Source: Flavobacterium fontis (GTDB lineage: Bacteria; Bacteroidota; Bacteroidia; Flavobacteriales; Flavobacteriaceae). From it: a DNA stretch of 64,000 nt. The notes beneath the pieces are model-generated. The model did no database searches and had not been told where the DNA came from. It saw only the letters and a list, made by a program, of their open reading frames with translations. This document shows positions 38,903-46,409 of the stretch, in pieces. A program made the position numbers and the translations under genes. How positions within the stretch are numbered: the first letter of the stretch is position 1; every line of letters starts with the position of its first letter. Location: positions 53,767 through 117,766 of the forward strand of contig NZ_FQVQ01000009.1 of NCBI RefSeq assembly GCF_900129405.1. Reading direction: 5' to 3'.

Positions 38903-39370
38903 TTAGAATTTTATTGTAACCACTGCTTCTTTGATTTGGGCGTAGGGAATCTCCATTACTTTTTGCACTGTTTCCTTCCCTTTTCCAATTTTCTTCGGCT
39001 CACGGGCTTCCCAAGAAAGTGTAATTTTCTCTTCATCAGCCGCCGCTAAAACCGCTTCAATCACTGTGCCTTCCGTTGTTTTTACAATCAACCAGCGCCC
39101 CACGTTGTTTTGGTATTGACGCACCAACTTTAAAGGCGATCCTACACCGGCCGACGCAACATCCAATGAAAAGTCGACTTCTTCCCGATCCAAATGATGT
39201 TCAATGGCGCGACTGATATCCATACAGTCTTGTAAGGTCACTCCATTATCCCCGTCCAAAGTTACACTAATTTTGTAACTATCTGAAATCGAAACATCTA
39301 TTAAAAACAAGTGCGGCTTCTCGGCCAACCCTTGCTCCAACAACTGCATTACTTTTTCTTTGAAGGTCAT
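38903..39370 (-). CDS. rimP: ribosome maturation factor RimP
   Basis: The 155-residue protein has the two-domain RimP layout: an N-terminal alpha/beta domain with [20 protein letters not shown] and [13 protein letters not shown], and a C-terminal SH3-like domain ([15 protein letters not shown]). It helps assemble the 30S subunit. It is the first gene of rimP-nusA-infB. Its leader contains a hairpin plus T-run 16 bases before the ATG. Confidence 0.95.
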   Translation of the reverse strand: MTFKEKVMQLLEQGLAEKPHLFLIDVSISDSYKISVTLDGDNGVTLQDCMDISRAIEHHLDREEVDFSLDVASAGVGSPLKLVRQYQNNVGRWLIVKTTEGTVIEAVLAAADEEKITLSWEAREPKKIGKGKETVQKVMEIPYAQIKEAVVTIKF

Positions 39371-39380
39371 CTTTTGTTAT

Positions 39381-39406
39381 AAAAAGAGGGAAGCAGTGCT
39401 TCCCTC
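39381..39406 (-). terminator. terminator-like hairpin in the rimP leader (possible attenuator)
   Basis: On the minus strand: stem GAGGGAAGC, loop ACT, stem GCTTCCCTC, followed by TTTTT. The stem is perfect over 9 pairs (10 with a one-base loop). The plus strand has no T-run after it. It lies between the predicted promoter (39435-39442) and the rimP start. No minus-strand gene ends between them, so it cannot be the terminator of an upstream gene unless readthrough from tRNA-Gln reaches it. Confidence 0.7.
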
Positions 39407-39434
39407 ATTATGCATCATTCGTTAAACAACGGTG

Positions 39435-39442
39435 CAAATATA
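39435..39442 (-). promoter_or_regulatory. -7 promoter element for rimP-nusA-infB
   Basis: The minus strand reads TATATTTG (TAnnTTTG), 64 bases before the rimP ATG. A TTG lies 25 bases upstream, slightly too far for a good -33 box. The leader would start near 39430 and include the hairpin at 39386-39406. Confidence 0.5.
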
Positions 39443-39538
39443 GGTTTTTTTTATTTTAGAAAAACAGCAAGGGTTGATATTTTTTTTGTACTTTTATACA
39501 AGCAAATAAATAAACAAAAACCATAATAATACCTCACA

Positions 39539-40363
39539 ATGAAAAAAATTCTTATCCCAACGGATTTTTCTGAACACGCCGAATACGCCTTAAAAGTTGC
39601 TGCTCAAATCGCCCGCAAAAACAATGGTGAAATCATTTTATTACACATGTTGGAATTGCCTCACGAAGGAAGCGATGCAATTAGCAAAGGTCACGATATT
39701 CCCGAATTAATGTTTTTCAAAAATGCCGCAATCAACAAGCTTGAAGAAATTATGGACTCCCCTTATTTGGACGGAATCAATGTTTCGGAAGTAATTCAGT
39801 TTGAAATGGCTTTTGAAGGAATTTTAAACATCAGCCGTTTAAACAACGTAGACTTAATCGTAATGGGCTCCCATGGAGCGAGCGGCTACAAAGAAATGTT
39901 TATCGGTTCCAATGCGGAAAAAGTAGTGCGCAATGCCGAAGTACCCGTATTGATTATTAAAAAGGATATGGGAGAATTCAATGTTGACAAGTTTGTTTTC
40001 GCCTCAGACTTCTCTGAAGAGACTCGTCAACCCTTTACCAAAGCCGTAGAGTTTGCCAACAAGTTTGGCGCCACACTCCACTTGGTCATGATTAATACGC
40101 CCAACAACTTTAAGTCAACTTCTACCGCACAAGGTATCATCGATGGTTTTGTCCGTAATTTCCAAATCAACAATTACGTTACCCATATTTACAACGAAAC
40201 CAATGTAGAAAAAGGAATTTTGAACTTTGCCAATAGTATTGATGCCGACCTGATCGGAATGAGTACACACGGTCGAAAAGGATTGGCGCACTTCTTTAAC
40301 GGAAGTATTAGTGAAGACCTCGTCAACCACGCGCAACGCCCCGTTGTGACTTTTAAAATTTAA
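39539..40363 (+). CDS. tandem-domain universal stress protein
   Basis: The 274-residue protein contains two UspA domains. The first (residues 1-145) starts KKILIPTDFSEHAEYALKVA and has the ATP-binding glycine motif MGSHGASGYKEMFIGSNAEKV. The second (about 150-274) starts KFVFASDFSEETRQPFTKAV and has MSTHGRKGLAHFFNGSISEDL. Both keep the G-x2-G-x9-G-S pattern of nucleotide-binding members. A cytoplasmic stress-response role is known for the family; the specific signal is unknown. It is monocistronic, divergent from rimP, with a terminator 11 bases after the stop. Confidence 0.93.
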   Translation: MKKILIPTDFSEHAEYALKVAAQIARKNNGEIILLHMLELPHEGSDAISKGHDIPELMFFKNAAINKLEEIMDSPYLDGINVSEVIQFEMAFEGILNISRLNNVDLIVMGSHGASGYKEMFIGSNAEKVVRNAEVPVLIIKKDMGEFNVDKFVFASDFSEETRQPFTKAVEFANKFGATLHLVMINTPNNFKSTSTAQGIIDGFVRNFQINNYVTHIYNETNVEKGILNFANSIDADLIGMSTHGRKGLAHFFNGSISEDLVNHAQRPVVTFKI

Positions 40364-40373
40364 ACATTCAAAT

Positions 40374-40397
40374 GCCTGGTTCACCCAGGCTTTTTTG
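40374..40397 (+). terminator. intrinsic terminator after the universal stress gene
   Basis: Stem GCCTGG, loop TTTCAC, stem CCAGGC, then six T, 10 bases after the stop codon. Confidence 0.88.
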
Positions 40398-40404
40398 TAA
40401 AACA

Positions 40405-40434
40405 AAAAAACCCGACGTACTGTCGGGTTTTTTG
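40405..40434. terminator. terminator of tRNA-Gln, symmetric
   Basis: Stem ACCCGAC, loop GTACT, stem GTCGGGT, with an A-run before and a T-run after, so it can act in both directions. On the minus strand it starts 7 bases after the tRNA 3' end. On the plus strand it is a second stop after the universal stress gene. Confidence 0.88.
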
Positions 40435-40435
40435 T

Positions 40436-40506
40436 TGGTCTACAAGGATTCGAACCTTGAATGACTGAACCAAAATCAGTAGTGTTACCGTTACACCATA
40501 GACCAA
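40436..40506 (-). tRNA. tRNA-Gln (anticodon TTG)
   Basis: On the minus strand the 71 bases fold as a cloverleaf. The acceptor stem TGGTCTA pairs with TAGACCA, followed by discriminator A. The D arm is GTGT-AACGGTA-ACAC. The anticodon arm is ACTGA with loop TTTTGGT (anticodon TTG). The T arm is CAAGG-TTCGAAT-CCTTG. The weak first pair T1-A72 is typical of glutamine tRNAs. The CCA end is not encoded. It is a single-gene unit with its own promoter and terminator. Confidence 0.97.
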
Positions 40507-40518
40507 TATTGCGGGTGC

Positions 40519-40549
40519 AAATTTATGGCTTTTTTTTATTTAAGCAAAC
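40519..40549 (-). promoter_or_regulatory. promoter of tRNA-Gln
   Basis: On the minus strand: TTTG, a 19-base spacer, then TAAATTTG, a textbook Bacteroidota vegetative promoter. Its -7 box ends 13 bases before the first base of the mature tRNA. Confidence 0.82.
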
Positions 40550-40709
40550 GTTTTGCATTTTTTTAAGTTCTTTTTTTTGGCTACATACGAAAACGCATCC
40601 CCGTGCGTTAGGGGAAAGCATGTAAATCAGTTTTTTAGAATTTTTTGTTAACCCATGGAGCAATACACAAAAAAATAGTTTCTTTGCACCATAATACTTA
40701 AACCATACT

Positions 40710-43700
40710 ATGACGCCTTTTGACTTTAAAAAGTGGAACAACATTCTAGGTTGGACAGCTTTTGCGATCGCTTTACTTTGTTACAGCCTTACTGTAGAAC
40801 CAACCATGAGTTTTTGGGATTGCGGAGAATACATTGCTACTGCAGCCAACTTAGAAGTCGGTCACCCTCCCGGAGCACCACTTTTTCAAATGCTAGGAGC
40901 CTTCTTTGCGCTTTTTGCAGTGAGTCCCGATAAAGTGGCACTCATGGTGAATATGCTCTCGGTTTTTTCGAGTGCCTTTACCATTTTATTCCTTTTTTGG
41001 TCGTCGTCCTTGCTTTTACAAAAAATTGTAAGCCGCTATACTTCACTCCATGAAACCAATCTTAAAGTGATCTTAGGAGCTTCATTCGTTGGAGCGCTAA
41101 CCTTTACCTTTTCCGATAGTTTTTGGTTTAATGCAGTGGAAGCCGAGGTATATGCCATGGCGATGTTCATGATTGCCCTATTGTTGTGGCTTGGATTGCG
41201 CTGGGAAGCCGACATGGACAAACCCCATGGAAATCGTTGGTTACTCGTAATCAGTTTGATGATTGGACTCTCCTTTGGGGTGCACTTCATGGCGTTATTG
41301 ACCTTACCTTCCATCGGATTTTTGTATTTCTTTAAAAAATACCCCAAGGTGACCGTCAAGAGTTTTATCCTTGCCAACGTCATTATTATTGCTATTCTAT
41401 TATTCATTTTTAAACTTCTGTTGCCCTATACCTTAGCATTTTTTGCTAAAACAGAAATCTTTATGGTGAATTCTTTTGGATTGCCCTTTAATTCGGGAAC
41501 ACTTATCGCCTTTTTGGCTATTGTTGGGTTCTTTTACTTTGCACTACAATATACCCGCAAAAAAGAAATGCCTGCGGTCAATACTGCTTTGTTGTGCATT
41601 CTGTTTGTCTTAGTTGGTTTTTCTACCTGGTTAATGCTTCCTGTGCGCGCCAATGCGAATACACCTATTAACGAAAATAAACCCTCTGATGCCGCCGAGG
41701 TACTGGCTTATTACAACCGTGAACAATACGGATACAACCCCTTATTCTATGGCCCACAATACACCGATATGTTTGCCGGCGCCGACGAAGAGGAACCCTA
41801 TTTGGATAAAAAACCAAACTATGAGCGCGATGAAAAAACAGGCAAATATGTCATCGTAAACAATTACGAAAAAGCCGAGCAAAACTCCAATAGTAAGCAC
41901 CGCGCCATCCTCCCCCGTTTGTGGAGCAACGACAATGTCAAAGGGTATATGAACTTTGTAGGGGTGCCTAAGTTCACCATCAAACCTGAGTTTGCCGACA
42001 ATCAAGAATTAGTTGAAGAAGTAGCTGCATTTCGTCAAGCGTTCAATCAAAAAAGAGTGGATAACGAAGACTATATCAGCTTTTTGAAATACTATAGCGA
42101 ATATATTGAGGTTGAAAAACCTACATTTTGGCAAAACATCAGCTTTATGGTCGAATACCAATTTGGCTATATGTATGGACGCTATTTACTGTGGAACTTT
42201 GTTGGACGTCAGAACGACAATCAAGGGCGCTACGACAACCTCGATGGCAACTGGATGTCGGGAATTAAAGTGATAGACGAAATGCATTTGGGTTCGCAAG
42301 ACAATTTGCCCGACGACGTTAAAAACAATAAAGGGCGCAACTTCTATTATTTCTTACCTTTCTTTTTGGGCTTACTTGGACTAATGTACCATGCCCAACG
42401 GGATTTAAAATCGTTCTACGTGTTGCTTACCTTATTTTTGTTTACAGGGTTGGCTTTAAAAATTTATTTGAACGAACGTCCTTTCGAACCTCGGGAACGC
42501 GATTATGCTTTGGTAGGCTCCTTCTTTGTATTTGCGATTTGGGTTGGATTTGGTGTATTTGCCCTCTACGAAATGATCGCAGAGAAAATCAATGCCAAAA
42601 CAGCGGCATGGTCGGCTATTGCCGTATCCTTGTTGGTGTCACCTATTTTGATGGCCAAAGAAAACTGGGATGATCATGACCGTTCTAATCGCTATACGGC
42701 AATTGCAATGGCGAAAAACTACTTGGACTCGTGCGATAAAAACGCTATATTATTTACTATAGGGGATAACGACACGTTCCCGCTATGGTATGCACAAGAA
42801 ATTGAAGGATACCGTACCGACGTGCGCATTGTAAATACGAGTTTGTTGATGACCGATTGGTACATTGATCAAATGAAGCAAAAAACCAATCTTTCGGATG
42901 GGCTACCGATTTCTTTCTCGCACAGCCAGATTGTAGCCGACAACCGCGATGTGATATTATTCCATAAGCAAACTGAAAACCGTTGGAATTTAAAAGACTT
43001 TATCGAATTTGCGAAAAGCGAAGACACCTTAACTACAATCGAAATGCAAAGTGGACACCGTCTTCATTTCTTCCCGACCAATAAAGTTCGTATTCCTGTG
43101 GATAAAACTTCCATCTTGAAACATAAAATTGTAAATGCGAAACAAGCTGATTCCATCGTTCCTTACATCGATTTGGACATCAAAGGGGGTGCATTATACA
43201 AAAACCGTTTGATTATGTTGGACATCCTTAACAATAACAACTGGAAACGTCCGATTTATTTCAGCCCAGGAAGTTTTGGGGACGACGATTATTTGTGGAT
43301 GAAAGATTTCTTGCAATTGGATGGCATGGTGTACAAGTTAGTACCAATCAAAACCCCAGTGATTGAAGAAAATTATCCCGACATGGGGCAATTGGACACC
43401 GATAAAATGTACCAATTGATTATGAATTGGAAATGGGGCAATGGCGAGCGAACTGATATTTACCACGATCCTGAAACCCGCCGTAACTGTATTTCCTACC
43501 GTGGCAACATGGCCCGAACTATGGATGCCCTTATTGCGGAGGGGCGTATTCCGGAAGCGAAAAAAATTATCGAACTTGCCCTTGACAAAATGCCTTTGGA
43601 CTATTACGGTTATTATCTAACGCTAGAACCATTTGCCAATGGGTATTATAAAGTGGGGGAAAAAGAAAAAGCACGCGCGTTGATGACCAAACTTTTTGCA

Positions 43701-43910
43701 AAATACCAACAAGAATTGTTGTATTATACAACGTTCTCCCCTGCTGACAAATCGTTTATGGCAACAGATATCGTATCGGCAATTGAACGATACCGTAGCT
43801 TGCTTCGCGTAAGCAAGAAAAATGGCGACATTGACTTCTATCAAAAAAATCGCCAAGCTTTCAATCAATACAATGCCCGATTCCCGCAATTCGGCCGCGA
43901 TAAAGAATAA
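40710..43910 (+). CDS. DUF2723 membrane protein, TMEM260-like glycosyltransferase family
   Basis: This 1066-residue protein has about 10-14 membrane helices in the first 650 residues and a soluble C-terminal part. The N-terminal motif EPTMSFWDCGEYIATAANLEVGHPPGAPL, with its acidic residues in the first loop, is the hallmark of DUF2723. It resembles the GT-C glycosyltransferase layout. The family includes human TMEM260, reported as a protein O-mannosyltransferase, so the bacterial protein may transfer a sugar from a lipid carrier outside the membrane; that is inference. The C-terminal region (about 930-1040) has helical repeat character. Monocistronic with a clear terminator. Confidence 0.88.
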   Translation: MTPFDFKKWNNILGWTAFAIALLCYSLTVEPTMSFWDCGEYIATAANLEVGHPPGAPLFQMLGAFFALFAVSPDKVALMVNMLSVFSSAFTILFLFWSSSLLLQKIVSRYTSLHETNLKVILGASFVGALTFTFSDSFWFNAVEAEVYAMAMFMIALLLWLGLRWEADMDKPHGNRWLLVISLMIGLSFGVHFMALLTLPSIGFLYFFKKYPKVTVKSFILANVIIIAILLFIFKLLLPYTLAFFAKTEIFMVNSFGLPFNSGTLIAFLAIVGFFYFALQYTRKKEMPAVNTALLCILFVLVGFSTWLMLPVRANANTPINENKPSDAAEVLAYYNREQYGYNPLFYGPQYTDMFAGADEEEPYLDKKPNYERDEKTGKYVIVNNYEKAEQNSNSKHRAILPRLWSNDNVKGYMNFVGVPKFTIKPEFADNQELVEEVAAFRQAFNQKRVDNEDYISFLKYYSEYIEVEKPTFWQNISFMVEYQFGYMYGRYLLWNFVGRQNDNQGRYDNLDGNWMSGIKVIDEMHLGSQDNLPDDVKNNKGRNFYYFLPFFLGLLGLMYHAQRDLKSFYVLLTLFLFTGLALKIYLNERPFEPRERDYALVGSFFVFAIWVGFGVFALYEMIAEKINAKTAAWSAIAVSLLVSPILMAKENWDDHDRSNRYTAIAMAKNYLDSCDKNAILFTIGDNDTFPLWYAQEIEGYRTDVRIVNTSLLMTDWYIDQMKQKTNLSDGLPISFSHSQIVADNRDVILFHKQTENRWNLKDFIEFAKSEDTLTTIEMQSGHRLHFFPTNKVRIPVDKTSILKHKIVNAKQADSIVPYIDLDIKGGALYKNRLIMLDILNNNNWKRPIYFSPGSFGDDDYLWMKDFLQLDGMVYKLVPIKTPVIEENYPDMGQLDTDKMYQLIMNWKWGNGERTDIYHDPETRRNCISYRGNMARTMDALIAEGRIPEAKKIIELALDKMPLDYYGYYLTLEPFANGYYKVGEKEKARALMTKLFAKYQQELLYYTTFSPADKSFMATDIVSAIERYRSLLRVSKKNGDIDFYQKNRQAFNQYNARFPQFGRDKE

Positions 43911-43913
43911 CTG

Positions 43914-43944
43914 AAAAATGCTCCTTTGGCGGAGCATTTTTTTT
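43914..43944 (+). terminator. intrinsic terminator after the DUF2723 gene
   Basis: Stem ATGCTCC, loop TTTGGC, stem GGAGCAT, then a run of eight T. It begins 3 bases after the stop codon and lies 15 bases before the next start codon. Confidence 0.88.
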
Positions 43945-43958
43945 GCGATATTGCAACC

Positions 43959-44606
43959 ATGATGCGATGGATAAAAACACCGTTGTGGGTGAAAAAATGC
44001 ACCCCTAATTTAGTTTGGGACATTCCACAAACCGAGCGGATAGTGTACCTCACCTTTGACGATGGGCCTACGCCTGAAATTACCCCATGGGTTTTGGAAA
44101 CATTAGCTGCCTACCATTTTAAAGCTACTTTTTTTCTTATTGGAAATAATGTGGCGCAGTTCCCCAACATTGCGCAATCCTTAATCAAAGAGGGGCACGG
44201 GATCGGTAACCACACCTACCATCATCGCAACAGTTGGAACACATCGCGTGAGGCGTATCTTGAGGACATTAAGGCCTGTACAACGTGTATGGAAACCCAT
44301 TTGGGGCGTACTCCTTTGCTCTTTCGCCCGCCCTACGGCAAATTAAAACTAGGTCAACCACGGCAATTGCGCGGCCATCATCTAACCCCTATTATGTGGG
44401 ATATTCTTACGTATGATTGGGATATAAATACAACCCCTGAGGATTGCCTAAAAAGCATTACCCAACATGTTCAACCGGGTAGTATTATTGTTTTTCATGA
44501 TAGCAAAAAAGCCTTTGGCAATCTGAAAACAGTATTACCAAAGGCTTTAGCCTATCTTAAAGCGCAAGGATATCGGGGTGAAATCCTTCCTAAATCTGAT
44601 CTTTAA
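43959..44606 (+). CDS. polysaccharide deacetylase (NodB domain)
   Basis: From the ATG at 43959 the product is 215 residues. A frame extension to a TTG at 43926 lies inside the preceding terminator and is rejected. The NodB homology domain shows LTFDDGPTPE (metal-binding aspartate), the HTYHH histidine pair in GHGIGNHTYHHRN, and RPPYGK. This is the carbohydrate esterase 4 family, acting on N- or O-acetyl groups of polysaccharides or peptidoglycan. No signal peptide is evident. Its 3' end overlaps the convergent thioredoxin-like gene by 17 bases. Confidence 0.92.
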   Translation: MMRWIKTPLWVKKCTPNLVWDIPQTERIVYLTFDDGPTPEITPWVLETLAAYHFKATFFLIGNNVAQFPNIAQSLIKEGHGIGNHTYHHRNSWNTSREAYLEDIKACTTCMETHLGRTPLLFRPPYGKLKLGQPRQLRGHHLTPIMWDILTYDWDINTTPEDCLKSITQHVQPGSIIVFHDSKKAFGNLKTVLPKALAYLKAQGYRGEILPKSDL

Positions 44607-44886
44607 CCAAAGCAATCAAGGAGTTGGCGTCCAATTCGCCGGACTGCCGCCATACCATTTGACCGTTTTTGTAAATCATTAACGTGGGAACCCCTTTAAT
44701 ACGAAGGGCTTCTGCCAGCTCTTGATTTTTATCCACATCAATTTTAATCACTTTTGCCTTATCGCCTAAGGCCGCAGCAACATCGCGAATCACCGGATGC
44801 ATTGAAACAGAAGATTCGTTCCATTCGGTGTAAAAGTCGATTAAAACAGGGACTTGTGCGTTGATAAGTTCTCCAAATTTCGACAT
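44590..44886 (-). CDS. thioredoxin-fold protein lacking the CxxC active site
   Basis: The 98-residue protein follows the thioredoxin fold: VPVLIDFYTEW, then VIKIDVDKNQELAEALRIKGVPTLMIYKNGQMVWRQSG with the conserved cis-proline (GVPT). At the position of WCGPC the sequence is WNESSVSM, and the protein contains no cysteine. It cannot act as a thiol oxidoreductase, so a binding or chaperone role is more likely. It is a monocistronic gene tail-to-tail with the deacetylase, with a -7 promoter element 54 bases upstream. Confidence 0.88.
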   Translation of the reverse strand: MSKFGELINAQVPVLIDFYTEWNESSVSMHPVIRDVAAALGDKAKVIKIDVDKNQELAEALRIKGVPTLMIYKNGQMVWRQSGELDANSLIALVKDQI

Positions 44887-44939
44887 ACAATCAATCGGTA
44901 TTTAGCATTCTTCACCCAAAGTAAAGAAAAATTAGGATA

Positions 44940-44947
44940 CAAAGGTA
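44940..44947 (-). promoter_or_regulatory. -7 promoter element for the thioredoxin-like gene
   Basis: The minus strand reads TACCTTTG (TAnnTTTG), giving a leader of about 50 bases. It lies just after the stop codon of the metallophosphoesterase gene. No -33 box at normal spacing. Confidence 0.45.
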
Positions 44948-44961
44948 CTATTTTTAACAAA

Positions 44962-46197
44962 TTATGCGACAGGACGGCCTTTTTTTAGTGTAAGTACTGT
45001 AATTTCAGGCATAATTCCTACGCGCCCTGGATAGGCATGGAATCCAAAACCGCGATTTACATACAAATAGCGCCCCGTATGTTCATACAATCCTGCCCAT
45101 TGTTTGTACACATATTGCACAGGCGACCATTTGATAAATCCTGGGATTTCGATACCAAATTGCAAGCCGTGTGTATGTCCTGATAACGTGAGATGGTATA
45201 GTTCAGGATGCGATTTTACTTCCACCTCCCAATGGCTGGGATCGTGACTCATTAAAATTTTAAACGCATTGGGATCCAATCCGGCGGAGGCTTTGGCTAA
45301 ATCCCCAGCTTTTTTGAACTTTACCCCCCAATTTTCAACCCCAACTAATGCGAGGGCCGAAGCTCCTTTTTGGATGTTTACGTGCTCGTTGCGGAGGAGT
45401 TTAAAATCAATTTGACGGTGTAAATCGATAATATCTTTAAAATTTTGCTCTTTTTCTGCCGCGGAATTCCACTCGATGTACTCGCCATAATCATGATTCC
45501 CCAATACCGAATATTTTCCAAACGGATGGGATTTAATCTTTGAGAACAAATCAACCCAAGGATGCATCTCAGTGGCATGCGTGTTGACAATATCACCGGT
45601 AAACAAAAGCATATCCGACGCTTGCGCATTGATGATGTCGATAGCATGGGCAATTTTTTCGGGATCGTCAAAACTTCCGCTATGGATGTCTGAAATTTGA
45701 GTAAAGGTAAATCCGTCGAAATCCTCGGGCAAATCATCAAAATATAAGGTTTCTTTTCGAACTTTAAAATTGTATTTGCCTTTGGTCATGCCATACACCA
45801 AGGATAAAAAGGGAACTGCAGCCAATCCAATAGCCAATTGACTTACAAACTTGCGGCGGGCAGGGATAAAGGACTCTTCAGCATCGTATTGCACAAAAAA
45901 GTTTTTGGCCCCCAACACCAGTCGGAACATATCTTCAGCCAAAAGCACCAAAATCATAATCAATTTAGGGACTAATACCAACAACAATAACCCAATGGTC
46001 AACATGGTCATCGGGGTCTGTCCTACTTTTCGGTCAAACTTGGTGAATTGATAAAACACAAAAAACAAGGTCCCCAATGATACCGCCAGGTAGGTCCATT
46101 GCACCCATTTGGTTTTGGTTACCGTACGAACCGCTTGAAAAGCATACACTTCAATAAGCGTTAGCAGTACCAAAAGAATAAATAATCGAAAGGTCAT
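44962..46197 (-). CDS. membrane-anchored metallophosphoesterase
   Basis: The 411-residue protein has four N-terminal membrane segments (about 2-20, 34-52, 62-85 and 118-137) and then a calcineurin-like phosphoesterase domain. The two-metal site motifs are all present: QISDIHSG, LLFTGDIVN, VLGNHDYGE, MSHDPSHW and LSGHTHGLQFG. The layout resembles the YkuE/YaeI group of lipid-associated phosphoesterases. The substrate is unknown. It is divergent from polA, with a -7 box 17 bases before the ATG. Confidence 0.92.
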   Translation of the reverse strand: MTFRLFILLVLLTLIEVYAFQAVRTVTKTKWVQWTYLAVSLGTLFFVFYQFTKFDRKVGQTPMTMLTIGLLLLVLVPKLIMILVLLAEDMFRLVLGAKNFFVQYDAEESFIPARRKFVSQLAIGLAAVPFLSLVYGMTKGKYNFKVRKETLYFDDLPEDFDGFTFTQISDIHSGSFDDPEKIAHAIDIINAQASDMLLFTGDIVNTHATEMHPWVDLFSKIKSHPFGKYSVLGNHDYGEYIEWNSAAEKEQNFKDIIDLHRQIDFKLLRNEHVNIQKGASALALVGVENWGVKFKKAGDLAKASAGLDPNAFKILMSHDPSHWEVEVKSHPELYHLTLSGHTHGLQFGIEIPGFIKWSPVQYVYKQWAGLYEHTGRYLYVNRGFGFHAYPGRVGIMPEITVLTLKKGRPVA

Positions 46198-46213
46198 ATA
46201 CGATTTTAAAGCG

Positions 46214-46221
46214 CAAAGGTA
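46214..46221 (-). promoter_or_regulatory. -7 promoter element for the metallophosphoesterase
   Basis: The minus strand reads TACCTTTG (TAnnTTTG), 17 bases before the ATG at 46197. No matching -33 TTG. Confidence 0.45.
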
Positions 46222-46357
46222 TTGTAGGTCAGTATAAGTCCGCTTTTAATTTAAGGAAATTTTAACCGCTGTAGCTTAATCCCCCCACCCTGCACTACGC
46301 TGAAAAAGCATCTTTGGGAAATTTCAACCTTCGCCCTCAGATTTCAACTTGAATCCT

Positions 46358-46365
46358 TACATTTG
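46358..46365 (+). promoter_or_regulatory. -7 promoter element for polA
   Basis: TACATTTG (TAnnTTTG), giving a leader of about 40 bases before the ATG at 46410. No TTG at 17-23 bases upstream. The rest of the 212-base gap shows nothing else I can support. Confidence 0.45.
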
Positions 46366-46409
46366 ATGACCCGCTTGAATCCAATATGAATGGGTCTAAA
46401 TGAGTAATT

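Noticed and set aside
39474..39496. Possible promoter TTG...TACTTTTA for the universal stress gene
   Set aside because: The spacer is only 12 bases and the last base of the -7 box does not match; the T-run makes chance matches likely.
40593..40614. Possible small pseudoknot (ACGCA/TGCGT with CCCC/GGGG) upstream of the DUF2723 gene
   Set aside because: The second loop would have to cross five pairs with only two bases, and the likely promoter lies downstream, so the segment is probably not transcribed.
43926..43958. Upstream extension of the polysaccharide deacetylase to a TTG
   Set aside because: The TTG lies in the loop of the preceding terminator and the added residues match nothing in the family.
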